Below are positions 7,963-15,446 of a stretch of DNA of 45,866 nt, one piece after another. Within the stretch, counting starts at the first letter, position 1. Every line of letters begins with the position of its first letter. Where the stretch lies: the NCBI GenBank assembly GCA_013154305.1, contig JAADCT010000033.1:1-45866 (forward strand), read 5' to 3'. The DNA is from Aquificota bacterium. Lineage in GTDB: Bacteria > Aquificota > Aquificia > Aquificales > QOAS01. The translations under genes were made by a program, and so were the position numbers. The notes beneath the pieces were generated by a model that worked only from the letters and a program-made list of their open reading frames with translations, was not told the origin of the DNA and searched no databases.

Positions 7963-8391
7963 TTACTTACCTTCCTCCTTCTTCTCCTCCTCCTGGGTCG
8001 TTCCGCGGACGAGTTGGTCGATTTGGGTGTAGAGGTCGGCTATGGTTTGTTCGAGAACGAGCCTGAGGGCGAGCAACCTTTCGATTTCGTCCTCGATGTA
8101 CTTGACGGCCTCGTCGTAGGAGAGCTCGGCCGAAATGTTTTGTCCGACCGAAACGACCACGCGGTCGAGGTTTTCAATCTTCATCTCGACCTGAGCTATC
8201 GAACCGACGGGAATGAGAACGTTTTTACCCTGTCCGAGCCTTTTGAGCGTTCTCAGGGTTGCGACCGTCTGCCGGAGGGCGTTGATGGCCGCGTCCAAGG
8301 CGGCGATTTCGGCCCTGATGCTTTCGATTTGGGCGATGAGCGCCCTTACCTGGTCCTCAACCCTGACTTGGGCTTCCTTTTTTTCAGCCAT
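7963..8391 (-). CDS. Prefoldin alpha-like subunit (bacterial)
   Basis: A 142-aa protein with the prefoldin alpha plan: N-terminal coil (VEDQVRALIAQIESIRAEI), a central beta-hairpin region containing VLIPVGSIAQVEMKIEN and VVVSVGQNISAELSYDEA, and a C-terminal coil (IEDEIERLLALRLVLEQTI). The block VLIPVGS / V.V.VG / S.DEA..Y is the hallmark of the GimC alpha family. The ORF track begins 21 codons upstream; I choose the ATG at 8391 because AAGGAGGTG lies 6-7 nt before it. The C-terminus is an acidic/lysine tail (EEEKKEEG), as in many alpha subunits. Together with the following beta-like gene it could form the alpha2-beta4 jellyfish complex. Confidence 0.85.
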   Translation of the reverse strand: MAEKKEAQVRVEDQVRALIAQIESIRAEIAALDAAINALRQTVATLRTLKRLGQGKNVLIPVGSIAQVEMKIENLDRVVVSVGQNISAELSYDEAVKYIEDEIERLLALRLVLEQTIADLYTQIDQLVRGTTQEEEKKEEGK

Positions 8392-8440
8392 CCCGGCCAC
8401 CTCCTTAAGTTGTTTCCTGTTAGGAAAATTTAGCTTGGCG

Positions 8441-8448
8441 TTTATAAT
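8441..8448 (-). promoter_or_regulatory. -10 region of the prefoldin operon
   Basis: The minus strand reads ATTATAAA, with a leader of about 50 nt that ends in the AAGGAGG site of the alpha-like gene. A TTGACA occurs upstream (8476-8471) but at about 22 nt spacing, which is too long for a normal -35. Confidence 0.4.
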
Positions 8449-8509
8449 CCGCAAGGGCGGAACGGGGGCTTGTCAATCGGGGGTCGGGGCGGCGGTCCGA
8501 CCTTTGGTG

Positions 8510-8515
8510 TATATT
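8510..8515 (+). promoter_or_regulatory. -10 box of the 6S RNA gene
   Basis: TATATT followed by a T-run lies 7-12 nt before the likely RNA 5' end. No good -35 hexamer is seen at 16-18 nt. Confidence 0.45.
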
Positions 8516-8521
8516 TTTTGT

Positions 8522-8721
8522 TGCTTGGGAACCCCGCCCTGCCCGGTGCCGCGGGGGCGTTATTCCCTTCGGGGACTACGGGCACCCAAAGAGGGAAGAC
8601 GGGTTCCCCGGCGTCCCCTAAAAAGGTCGGAAGGTAGGGGGCACGGGGACAGTCTTCCCACCTAAACCTTTGGGTCCCATCTGGGAATAACAGTCCCCCG
8701 CGCCCGCTAGGCGGGGCGGAC
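8522..8721 (+). ncRNA. ssrS: 6S RNA, candidate
   Basis: About 200 nt without an ORF that fold into one long rod, the hallmark of 6S RNA, the RNA that binds the housekeeping RNA polymerase holoenzyme. From the outside in: CCCCGCC (8532) with GGCGGGG (8710); CGCGGGGG with CCCCCGCG; GTTATTCCC with GGGAATAAC; then a one-sided bubble (12 nt on the 5' side, about 4 nt on the 3' side); then ACCCAAAG with CTTTGGGT, GGGAAGAC with GTCTTCCC, and GTCCCCTA with TAGGGGGC. The large asymmetric central bubble and total size fit 6S RNA. It lies directly before the 5-formyl-THF cyclo-ligase gene, the ssrS-ygfA arrangement of many bacteria. Exact ends are estimates. Confidence 0.8.
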
Positions 8722-8741
8722 TAAACCGAGGTAAACCTCCG

Positions 8742-9317
8742 ATGGTTAAGGAGCTGAAGGAGCACCTCCGAAGGGAGCTAATCGAAAGGAGAAGGAGGCT
8801 CCCCGAGGAGGAACGGAGGCGCCAGTCGGCCTCAATAGTCGAAAGGCTCAAAAAGCTTCCCGCCTTTAAGAGGGCCAAAACGGTTTTGCTCTACTATCCC
8901 CTCGGAGGGGAGGTCGACCTCAGACCCCTTTTGGAGGAGCTTTTAAAGGACCCGAAGAAGGTTTTGCTCCTTCCCAAAACGACGGTCGACGGTCGGATGG
9001 TCGCCGTCGAGGTCAACGATAAGGCGGTCCTGAAAAAGGGACGCCACGGCGTCGTCGAACCCTTGGGGGGAAGGATTTTCAAACCGGAAAAGGTCGACCT
9101 GGTAGTGGTACCCGGCGTGGCCTTTGACGAAAGGGGCTGTCGCCTCGGCCGCGGCGGGGGATTTTACGACCGCTTCCTGCCGCGCGTAAAGGGCTTTAAG
9201 GTCGGGGTGGCCTACGACTTTCAGCTTCTCAAGGAGGTTCCCTGCGAGGAGCACGACGCACCACTGGACGCGGTGATAACGCCGACGAAGGTCTACTACA
9301 GAAAGAAGGAGGAGTAG
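8742..9317 (+). CDS. 5-formyltetrahydrofolate cyclo-ligase
   Basis: A 191-aa protein of the MTHFS/YgfA family, which converts 5-formyl-THF to 5,10-methenyl-THF using ATP. The signature GRGGGFYDRFL appears near residues 145-155, and the N-terminal basic helix region (LRRELIERRRRLPEEE) is typical. The gene begins about 20 nt after the predicted 6S RNA rod and is probably cotranscribed with it, as for ygfA in enterobacteria. It is followed after 3 nt by rny, so the three form one unit. Confidence 0.92.
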   Translation: MVKELKEHLRRELIERRRRLPEEERRRQSASIVERLKKLPAFKRAKTVLLYYPLGGEVDLRPLLEELLKDPKKVLLLPKTTVDGRMVAVEVNDKAVLKKGRHGVVEPLGGRIFKPEKVDLVVVPGVAFDERGCRLGRGGGFYDRFLPRVKGFKVGVAYDFQLLKEVPCEEHDAPLDAVITPTKVYYRKKEE

Positions 9318-9320
9318 GCG

Positions 9321-11027
9321 ATGCTGGAGGTTTTGTTTGCGCTGTTTACCGCCGCCCTCGGCGGTGCGGCGGGATACCTATATTCGGAAAAGAAAAATCA
9401 AAAGTTGGTCGACCGCGCGCGCCTCGAGGCGGAGGAGGAATACCAGGCCTTTTTGGAGCAGGAGCGCAAAAAGTGGGAGCAGCTCCTTCAAAAGAGCCTG
9501 AGGGAGAGGGAGGCCTCCCTGCGGGCGGAATTGGAGAGGGAGATTTCCCTTAAGAAGGAGGGGGAGCTTCGCGACCTTTACAAACAGCTGGAGCGGGAAA
9601 GGGCGGAACTGGAGAGGTTGCGGCTCCAGCTCGAGCTTAAAAAGGACGAGCTGACGCGGCTGGAGGAGCGCCTCAAGGAGGAGGAGAGGAGAATAGAGGA
9701 ACGCTCGCAGGTTTTGGAAAGGAAGTGGGAAACCCTCGAGGAGAGGGAGGAGGAACTCTTTAAGCGTTACAAGGAGCTCCAGGAATTGGAAAAGCAACTG
9801 CTTCAAAAGGAAAAGGAGGTCGCCAAACTGGAGGAGGAGGTTCAAAAGCGGCTGCGCGAGCTGGAGGAGGTGAAGGAGCAGGAGCTGAGAAAGCTTCAGG
9901 AAATTGCGAACCTCTCCTACGAGGAGGCCAAGGAGGAGCTCTTTAAGAGGATTGAGGAGAGGGAGCGGCAGGAGATAGCCAAGCGGCTCAGGGAGCTGGA
10001 GGAGCAGGCGCAGGAGGAGGCCCGCCATCGCGCCCGCGAGATTTTGCTGACGGCCATCCAGAGGTTGGCGACCGAGGCTCCGGTCAACTTTATGACCACA
10101 ACGGTTCAGCTCCCCTCCAACGAGTTTAAGGGTCGGATTATCGGCCGGGAGGGAAGGAACATAAGGACCTTCGAACAGCTTACGGGCGTGGACGTTTTAA
10201 TCGACGACACTCCCGACGTTGTTACCCTCTCGTCGTTTGACCCCCTTCGGAGGGAAATCGCCAAGGAGGCCCTCGAAAGGTTAATCGCCGACGGGCGCAT
10301 CCACCCGGCCAGCATCGAAAAGACCGTCGAGGAGGTCCGAAAAGAGTTCGACGAAAAGATTAAAAAGCTGGGCGAGGAGGTCTGCAGGGAATTTGAGCTT
10401 TACGACGTTCATCCGGGACTCCACTACTACCTGGGCAAGCTCTTTTACAGGACTTCCTACACGCAAAACGTTTTGAACCACAGTAAGGAGGTGGCGGCCA
10501 TAGCCGGCATGTTGGCGGCCGAGCTGGGCCTCGACGTTAAAAAGGCCGTAAGGGCCGGCCTCCTCCACGACATCGGCAAGGCCGTCAGCCACGAGCTGGG
10601 CGAAAGCCACACCAAGGCGGGTGCCGAGCTCGTCAAAAAGTACGGGGAGCCCGACTACGTGATTAACGCGATTTTCGCCCACCACGAGGAGGAGGAACCG
10701 CGCTATCCGGAGGTGGTTTTGGTGTGCATTGCCGACAAGATTTCGGCCGCCCGCCCGGGGGCCCGCCGCGAAACGCTGGAAAAGTACATCAAGCGCCTCG
10801 AAAAGATTGAGGAAATCGTAAAGTCCTTTAAGGGGGTTCAAAACGCCTACGCGATACAGGCGGGAAGGGAAGTTCGCGTGATAGTAAACCCCGAGGAGGT
10901 CTCCGAGGAGGAGGCCTTCCTGATGTCGAAGGAAATCGCCAAGCGGTTGGAGGAGGAAATCGACTTTCCCGCCCAAATAAAGGTTACCGTAATTCGCGAA
11001 ACCCGCTACGTGGAATACGCCAAGTGA
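9321..11027 (+). CDS. rny: Ribonuclease Y
   Basis: A 568-aa membrane-anchored endoribonuclease that starts mRNA decay. Order of parts: N-terminal membrane helix (LEVLFALFTAALGGAAGYLY), long coiled coil rich in E/K/R (about 25-240), KH domain (GRIIGREGRNIRTFEQLTG near 275), and HD phosphohydrolase domain with AGLLHDIGKA (near 415) and FAHHEEEE. Length and architecture are normal. GGAGG lies 8 nt before the ATG; the start is 3 nt after the cyclo-ligase stop, so it is an internal operon gene. A strong hairpin terminator follows. Confidence 0.97.
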   Translation: MLEVLFALFTAALGGAAGYLYSEKKNQKLVDRARLEAEEEYQAFLEQERKKWEQLLQKSLREREASLRAELEREISLKKEGELRDLYKQLERERAELERLRLQLELKKDELTRLEERLKEEERRIEERSQVLERKWETLEEREEELFKRYKELQELEKQLLQKEKEVAKLEEEVQKRLRELEEVKEQELRKLQEIANLSYEEAKEELFKRIEERERQEIAKRLRELEEQAQEEARHRAREILLTAIQRLATEAPVNFMTTTVQLPSNEFKGRIIGREGRNIRTFEQLTGVDVLIDDTPDVVTLSSFDPLRREIAKEALERLIADGRIHPASIEKTVEEVRKEFDEKIKKLGEEVCREFELYDVHPGLHYYLGKLFYRTSYTQNVLNHSKEVAAIAGMLAAELGLDVKKAVRAGLLHDIGKAVSHELGESHTKAGAELVKKYGEPDYVINAIFAHHEEEEPRYPEVVLVCIADKISAARPGARRETLEKYIKRLEKIEEIVKSFKGVQNAYAIQAGREVRVIVNPEEVSEEEAFLMSKEIAKRLEEEIDFPAQIKVTVIRETRYVEYAK

Positions 11028-11050
11028 GGCCCCCTTTCGCGGCTTTTCTC

Positions 11051-11081
11051 CCCGCCCCGAAGGGGCGGGCTTTAAATTAAT
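11051..11081 (+). terminator. Terminator after rny
   Basis: CCCGCCCC-GAA-GGGGCGGG stem-loop followed by CTTTAAATTAAT. It also lies just upstream of the metal permease gene, whose AT-rich -10 region is the tail itself. Confidence 0.7.
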
Positions 11082-11093
11082 CGGACGGGACCG

Positions 11094-11891
11094 ATGGAGA
11101 GCTTTTGGCCGACGATTTTGACCGTCTCGGGCCTTCTGGCGCTTTTGCTGGCGCTCTACTCTTTCGTCGTTTACTTTTTCCGTCTCTCTTTTTTGAGCAT
11201 AGCGGTTTCGCACGCCGTTTTGGCCGGTTTGGCGCTGGGCGTGGTTACGGGTTTGGACCCGACGGCGGCGGCTTTGGTCTTTTCGGTGGCGGTCGGTTGG
11301 CTCGTGGCCTTTTTGAGGAGGCGCGTCGGTCTGACGGAGGACGCCTCGGTCGGAATCGTTTTGGCCCTCTCGATGGCCGTCGGGATAATTCTCATCTACC
11401 TCAGTTCCCACAGGGGAAACGTTTTTGCCTACCTTTTTGGGTCGTTGACGACGGTTTCGACCGCCGACGGTGTGGTTCTCTTTTTCCTCCTTTTGGTCAG
11501 CGCCTTTTTGGCCTACCGCTACAAGGACCAGGTTCTCTTTCTCTGCTTCGACGAGGAGACGGCCTACTCGACCGGCATACGGACGGGGGTTCTCTACTAC
11601 TCGATGGTGGCCCTTTTGGCGTTTTTGATAACGTACGCGACGAAGTTGGTGGGTATTTTGCTGACGCACGCCATGCTGGTGGTCCCGACGGCGGCGGCCT
11701 ATCAGCTGGTTTGGCACTACGGGAAGCTTTTGCTCCTTTCGGGGGGGGTTTCGCTGGCTTCGACCTACGGCGGGCTGGCGCTGGCCTACCTTTTGGACCT
11801 GCCGACGGGGCCGTCGATAGTTTTGACCGGCGGGGGAATTTTCCTCCTCTTTTCCCTGCTGGGGTTTTTGAAAAGGAAAAGGGGCCGCTAA
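11094..11891 (+). CDS. Metal ion ABC transporter permease (ZnuB/MntB-like)
   Basis: A 265-aa very hydrophobic protein with about eight predicted membrane segments, matching the ABC-3 permease family for zinc, manganese or iron uptake. Supporting stretches are SIAVSHAVLAGLALGVVTG (near 37-55), VGLTEDASVGIVLALSMAVG (near 82-101) and LVGILLTHAMLVVPTAAA (near 185-202), the conserved family core. No ATP-binding or solute-binding partner is adjacent, which is unusual. It converges with the SAM hydroxide adenosyltransferase gene, sharing 4 nt (CTAA). Confidence 0.9.
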   Translation: MESFWPTILTVSGLLALLLALYSFVVYFFRLSFLSIAVSHAVLAGLALGVVTGLDPTAAALVFSVAVGWLVAFLRRRVGLTEDASVGIVLALSMAVGIILIYLSSHRGNVFAYLFGSLTTVSTADGVVLFFLLLVSAFLAYRYKDQVLFLCFDEETAYSTGIRTGVLYYSMVALLAFLITYATKLVGILLTHAMLVVPTAAAYQLVWHYGKLLLLSGGVSLASTYGGLALAYLLDLPTGPSIVLTGGGIFLLFSLLGFLKRKRGR

Positions 11892-12643
11892 AGGTGGCAA
11901 ACGACCTTTTCCCCCTTTCGGGCGCCGAAGGTTTCCTTAAAGTTACCCTCGGGAACGAAGAGCTCGACCAGTCCGAAGCTCCCGCACGTGGAGCCGACGC
12001 CGTAGCGCTTGGCTTCCAAAAAGGCCCTTACGAAGGGGAAGGTCTTTCCGCGGAAGGTGCAGCGGCGATAGCGGCCGCAGGGAACGGTGGTAACGGCGTT
12101 TCCGAAGCGGTCGAAGTAGACGACTTGGCCGACCACCTTGCCGGGCAGGCGCTTGGGCTTGGGAAAGTTCAGGAGTCTGCGGTAGCGCACGGGCGGGCCC
12201 AACCGCTCTAAGGGAACGCCGGAAAGCAGGTGGGCGGCCGCCGGCGTAAAGACGTCGCGCCCGTGGAAGGTGTCGTTTACGGCCGGAAGGCGGTAGCGGG
12301 GGTTGGTAAGCTCGACGACCTTCAGAGGTTTTTCCTCCTCCAAAACGAGGTCAAAGAGGCCGTTCATCGGACCGACGAAGTAGTAGTTGGGCGTTTTCAC
12401 CGCTATCGGTTTCCTTTCGGTTCCCACGCCGGGGTCGACGACGGCCACGAAGGCGCTCCCCTTCGGAAAGTACCGGTAGTGGGCCTTCAGAAGGAGGGCG
12501 CCCTCGAGAACGTTAAAAGGTTCAACCTCGTGAGTCAGGTCGACCAACCGCAGGTCGGGATTAATCGAGAGGGCGACGCCCTTCATAACGCCGGCAAAGC
12601 CGTCCTTGGTTCCGAAGTCGGTCAAAAAGACCAAAACGCCCAT
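11888..12643 (-). CDS. S-adenosyl-L-methionine hydroxide adenosyltransferase (DUF62)
   Basis: A 251-aa protein of the SAM hydrolase family related to fluorinase and chlorinase; it converts SAM and water (hydroxide) to adenosine and methionine. Family motifs are LTDFGTKDGFAGVMKG at the N-terminus, LVDLTHEVEPFNVLEGA near 33, VVDPGVGTERKPIA near 66, and FHGRDVFTPAAAHLLSG near 124. The stretch YFDRFGNAVTTV begins the C-terminal domain. Its physiological role is unclear in all hosts. The gene has no strong Shine-Dalgarno sequence; a TTTTAAAA element is immediately before the ATG. Confidence 0.93.
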   Translation of the reverse strand: MGVLVFLTDFGTKDGFAGVMKGVALSINPDLRLVDLTHEVEPFNVLEGALLLKAHYRYFPKGSAFVAVVDPGVGTERKPIAVKTPNYYFVGPMNGLFDLVLEEEKPLKVVELTNPRYRLPAVNDTFHGRDVFTPAAAHLLSGVPLERLGPPVRYRRLLNFPKPKRLPGKVVGQVVYFDRFGNAVTTVPCGRYRRCTFRGKTFPFVRAFLEAKRYGVGSTCGSFGLVELFVPEGNFKETFGARKGEKVVCHL

Positions 12644-12675
12644 TTTTAAAAGGTTTTTAATTAAAGGTGCTTTTG

Positions 12676-12690
12676 CCCCCCTTCGGGGGG
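12676..12690. repeat. Perfect hairpin between divergent genes
   Basis: CCCCCC-TTC-GGGGGG lies between two divergently transcribed genes, so it is not a normal downstream terminator. The plus-strand -10-like TAATTA follows directly. It may block read-through between the units. Confidence 0.5.
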
Positions 12691-12691
12691 T

Positions 12692-12697
12692 TAATTA
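12692..12697 (+). promoter_or_regulatory. -10-like hexamer of the helicase loader gene
   Basis: TAATTA lies 14 to 9 nt before the ATG at 12706; no Shine-Dalgarno sequence is present. This supports the internal ATG rather than the track start at 12667, which lies inside the upstream hairpin region. Confidence 0.4.
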
Positions 12698-12705
12698 TTG
12701 AGTTG

Positions 12706-13473
12706 ATGACCTCCGAAAACGGGAGCTACTGCCCCCGCTGCAGGGGTTTGGGCTTTTTAATCACCGAGCGGGGCAGCAAGAAGTGCCGCTGCGTTTACGA
12801 ACGCTTCAACGCGGCCCGATACCTCAACATTCCGAAGCGGTTCGAAAAGGCGGAAGTTTCCCACCTCAGGAGGGTTTTGGACCGGGCCACCCTCGAGGGG
12901 CTCTACGACTACTTGCGGTCGTTTGAAAACTACCACAAAAAGGGGGTGGGTTTGCTATTCGTAGGACCGCCGGGGGTGGGAAAGACGTACGCCGCCGCCG
13001 CGGTCCTGAAGTTCGTTTACAACCGCTTCGGCGTCAGGGGCTACTTCGTCGACACCAAGGAGCTTTCGGTTAAACTGCGGGAGGGAATTTCGAGCGGCTC
13101 CCACCTCAAGTACTTGGAGTTTTTGGCCCGCGTTCCGGTCCTCGTTCTCGACGACCTCGGCAACGAGGTTTTGACCGACTGGTACAGGGACCTGCTGGTG
13201 GGTCTGGTCAGCCGCCGCTACAACGACAAAAAGACGACCTTCGTTACGACCAACTACTACCCTTCGTACCTCCTTTCGGCCCCTAAAGAGGTGACGACCG
13301 GCTACCGCGTTCGGGACAAGGTTTCGGTGGCCGACTTTTTGCCCCAAACGGCGGAAAAGGAAACGCTTTTGGACGCGCGCTTCGGCAGCCACGTCGTTTC
13401 GCGCCTGGGCGAGATGACGGTGCCGATAGTAATGAAGGGAAGGGACAAGAGGCTGGAGGGCGTCGTTCCTTAG
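12706..13473 (+). CDS. DnaC/DnaI-type AAA+ helicase loader
   Basis: A 255-aa ATPase of the DnaC/IstB family that loads the replicative helicase at origins. The N-terminus carries a zinc-binding pattern, CPRCRGLGF then KCRC. The AAA+ core has Walker A GPPGVGKTYAA (near 92) and Walker B VLVLDDLGNE (near 150). A DnaC-type loader is established for Aquifex, and no transposase lies beside this gene, so it is more likely a loader than an IstB transposition protein. The track start 39 nt upstream would translate the hairpin; I use the ATG at 12706. It overlaps the convergent acs gene by 4 nt. Confidence 0.85.
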   Translation: MTSENGSYCPRCRGLGFLITERGSKKCRCVYERFNAARYLNIPKRFEKAEVSHLRRVLDRATLEGLYDYLRSFENYHKKGVGLLFVGPPGVGKTYAAAAVLKFVYNRFGVRGYFVDTKELSVKLREGISSGSHLKYLEFLARVPVLVLDDLGNEVLTDWYRDLLVGLVSRRYNDKKTTFVTTNYYPSYLLSAPKEVTTGYRVRDKVSVADFLPQTAEKETLLDARFGSHVVSRLGEMTVPIVMKGRDKRLEGVVP

Positions 13474-15359
13474 TCCTCCAAGGTCGAGAGGTCTCCCACC
13501 TCCTGTCCCAATTCGCGGGCCCGCAGGAGCCGCCGCATAATCTTCCCGCTTCGCGTTTTGGGAAGCTTTTCGACGAACTCCAGCTCCTCCGGCACGGCTA
13601 TGGGCCCCAGAACCTCCCTTACCGTCCGGCGGATTTCCTCGGCCAGCTTTTCGGAAGGTTCGTAGCCCACCTTTAACACCACGAAGGCCTTTATCCTTTC
13701 ACCCTTTATCTCGTCGGGCTTTCCTATGACGGCGGCCTCGGCCACGGCCGGGTGCTCGAGCAGGGCGCTTTCGACCTCGGCCGTTCCTATGCGGTGGCCG
13801 GCCACGTTCAAAACGTCGTCGGCGCGGCCCAAAATCGCGATAAAGCCCTCTTCGTCCTTTGTTGCCAGGTCCTCGGGGCAATAGTAACCCTTAACGACCT
13901 CCCAATAGCGGTCGTAACGCTCCGGATTTTTCCAAACGGTCCGGAACATGGCGGGCCACGGCGTCTTTATTACCAGATAGCCGACGCGGTTGGGGGGCAA
14001 AGGATTACCCTCCTTGTCCACGACGTCGACTTCGACGGTGAAAAAGGGGCGGCCGGCGTATCCGGGCTTTGCCTTGGTGTGGGGCCACGTTAGTATCACG
14101 TGCATTCCCGTTTCGGTTTGCCACCAGGTGTCGACCACCGGACACTTTTCGCCGCCGATGACGCGGTAGTACCACTCCCACGCCTCGGGATTTATCGGTT
14201 CGCCGACCGAGCCTATCACCCTCAGAGAGGACAGGTCGTAGCGCCTGGGATAATCCTCGCCGTAGCGCATAAAGAGTCTGACGGCCGTCGGTGCGGTGTA
14301 AAAGACGTTGACGCGGTAGCGTTCGACCAACCGCCACCAGATGCCCGGGTCGGGGTAGTTGGGCGCCCCCTCGTACATCACCGTCGTTATTCCGTTGAGG
14401 AGGGGACCGTAAACGATGTAGGAGTGGCCCGTAATCCAACCGACGTCGGCGGTGCACCAGTAAACGTCGTCGTCCTTGAGGTTAAAGTCCCAGCCGGTGG
14501 TGGCGTAAACGCCCACCATGTAGCCGCCCGTGGTGTGGAGAACCCCCTTGGGCTTTCCGGTCGTTCCCGAGGTGTAGAGGATAAACAGCGGGTCCTCGGC
14601 GTCCATCTCCTCGGCGGGGGCTACCTCGCGGTTTTCCGCAACGAGGTCGTAAAATTCCACCTCGGCGGGTCCCAGCTTTTCTTCCCCGTCGCGGTCCCAA
14701 ACGACCAACTTTTCCACGAAGGGAAAGTCCTTTACCGCCTCCCGGGCGGTGGAAAGGAGGTCCACCTTTTTACCCCTTCGGACGGTGTAGGTGGCCGTTA
14801 TTACCACCTTCGGTTCGGCGTCCCCGATGCGAACCTTCAGGGCCTCGCGCGAAAATCCGGCAAAGACGACCGAGTGCACGGCCCCTATGCGGGCGCAGGC
14901 CAGCATGGCGGCCGCCGCCTCGGGGGTGTTGGGCATGTAGATGAGAACGCGGTCGCCCTTTCGAACGCCGAGCCTTTTAAGTCCGGAGGCCAGGCGGCCC
15001 ACCAGCTCGTGGAGTTCGCCGTAGGTGAGCTTTCTCTCCTCCTCCCTCTCGTTGGCGTAGATTATCGCCACCTTGTTGCGGAGCCCGCGCTTTAGGTTTC
15101 GGTCGAGGCAGTTGTAGCAAACGTTGGTCTTTCCGCCCTCAAACCAGCGGGCCCCTTTGAACTTCCCGTTCCAAACGCGCTCCCACCGCTTAAACCAGTG
15201 GAGCTCGGAGGCCAGCTTCTCCCAAAATTTTTCCCGGCTTTTGAGGCTTTCGGCGTAGAGGCTTTCGTAGTCGTCAAAGCGGGCGCCGTCGCCGCAAAGG
15301 GGCTTCGGTTCTACGACCTTTTCCACCTTAAGGAGGTTGGCGTCCTTTTCCCTTCCCAT
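13470..15359 (-). CDS. acs: Acetyl-CoA synthetase, AMP-forming
   Basis: A 629-aa acyl-adenylate-forming enzyme that converts acetate, ATP and CoA to acetyl-CoA. The AMP-binding motif YTSGTTGKPKGVLHTTGG and the C-terminal catalytic lysine motif KTRSGKIMRRLLR are both present, as are VDTWWQTETGMH and the N-terminal acetyl-CoA synthetase domain (FWEKLASELHWFKRWERVW). The ORF track extends 25 codons upstream from a TTG; I choose ATG at 15359 (MGREKDANLL) because a perfect TATAAA box lies 13 to 8 nt before it. No Shine-Dalgarno sequence is present. It lies downstream of pheS on the same strand but probably has its own promoter. Confidence 0.95.
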   Translation of the reverse strand: MGREKDANLLKVEKVVEPKPLCGDGARFDDYESLYAESLKSREKFWEKLASELHWFKRWERVWNGKFKGARWFEGGKTNVCYNCLDRNLKRGLRNKVAIIYANEREEERKLTYGELHELVGRLASGLKRLGVRKGDRVLIYMPNTPEAAAAMLACARIGAVHSVVFAGFSREALKVRIGDAEPKVVITATYTVRRGKKVDLLSTAREAVKDFPFVEKLVVWDRDGEEKLGPAEVEFYDLVAENREVAPAEEMDAEDPLFILYTSGTTGKPKGVLHTTGGYMVGVYATTGWDFNLKDDDVYWCTADVGWITGHSYIVYGPLLNGITTVMYEGAPNYPDPGIWWRLVERYRVNVFYTAPTAVRLFMRYGEDYPRRYDLSSLRVIGSVGEPINPEAWEWYYRVIGGEKCPVVDTWWQTETGMHVILTWPHTKAKPGYAGRPFFTVEVDVVDKEGNPLPPNRVGYLVIKTPWPAMFRTVWKNPERYDRYWEVVKGYYCPEDLATKDEEGFIAILGRADDVLNVAGHRIGTAEVESALLEHPAVAEAAVIGKPDEIKGERIKAFVVLKVGYEPSEKLAEEIRRTVREVLGPIAVPEELEFVEKLPKTRSGKIMRRLLRARELGQEVGDLSTLED

Positions 15360-15366
15360 AGGGGAG

Positions 15367-15372
15367 TTTATA
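15367..15372 (-). promoter_or_regulatory. -10 box of acs, leaderless type
   Basis: The minus strand reads TATAAA at 13 to 8 nt before the ATG at 15359. The bases between it and the start are CTCCCCT, which cannot act as a Shine-Dalgarno sequence. Confidence 0.5.
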
Positions 15373-15446
15373 GCATCCGCGTTTTTCGTCCTAATATGGC
15401 CGCGGTTCGGACAAACGCCCTTTGAGGAAAGCAAAAGAAAGGAACC

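Noticed and set aside
8470-8476. TTGTCA/TTGACA as a -35 box for 6S RNA or the prefoldin operon
   Set aside because: Spacing to the respective -10 boxes is about 34 and 22 nt, outside the normal 16-19 nt.
9378-10028. 216-aa leucine-rich minus-strand ORF
   Set aside because: Complement of the GAG/CTC-rich coiled-coil codons of RNase Y; an artefact of composition.
10281-11900. 539-aa minus-strand ORF opposite rny and the permease
   Set aside because: It crosses two real genes and is full of low-complexity R/Q/K sequence; a shadow ORF.
11105-12211. 368-aa plus-strand ORF over the permease and SAM hydrolase genes
   Set aside because: It overlaps two well-identified genes and has a glycine/arginine/phenylalanine shadow composition.
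12667-13473. DnaC-like gene as an IS21 IstB protein
   Set aside because: No IstA transposase or inverted ends nearby, and the N-terminal zinc pattern fits a helicase loader.
14100-15095. 331-aa plus-strand ORF opposite acs
   Set aside because: Antisense shadow of acetyl-CoA synthetase; no start signal or family motif.
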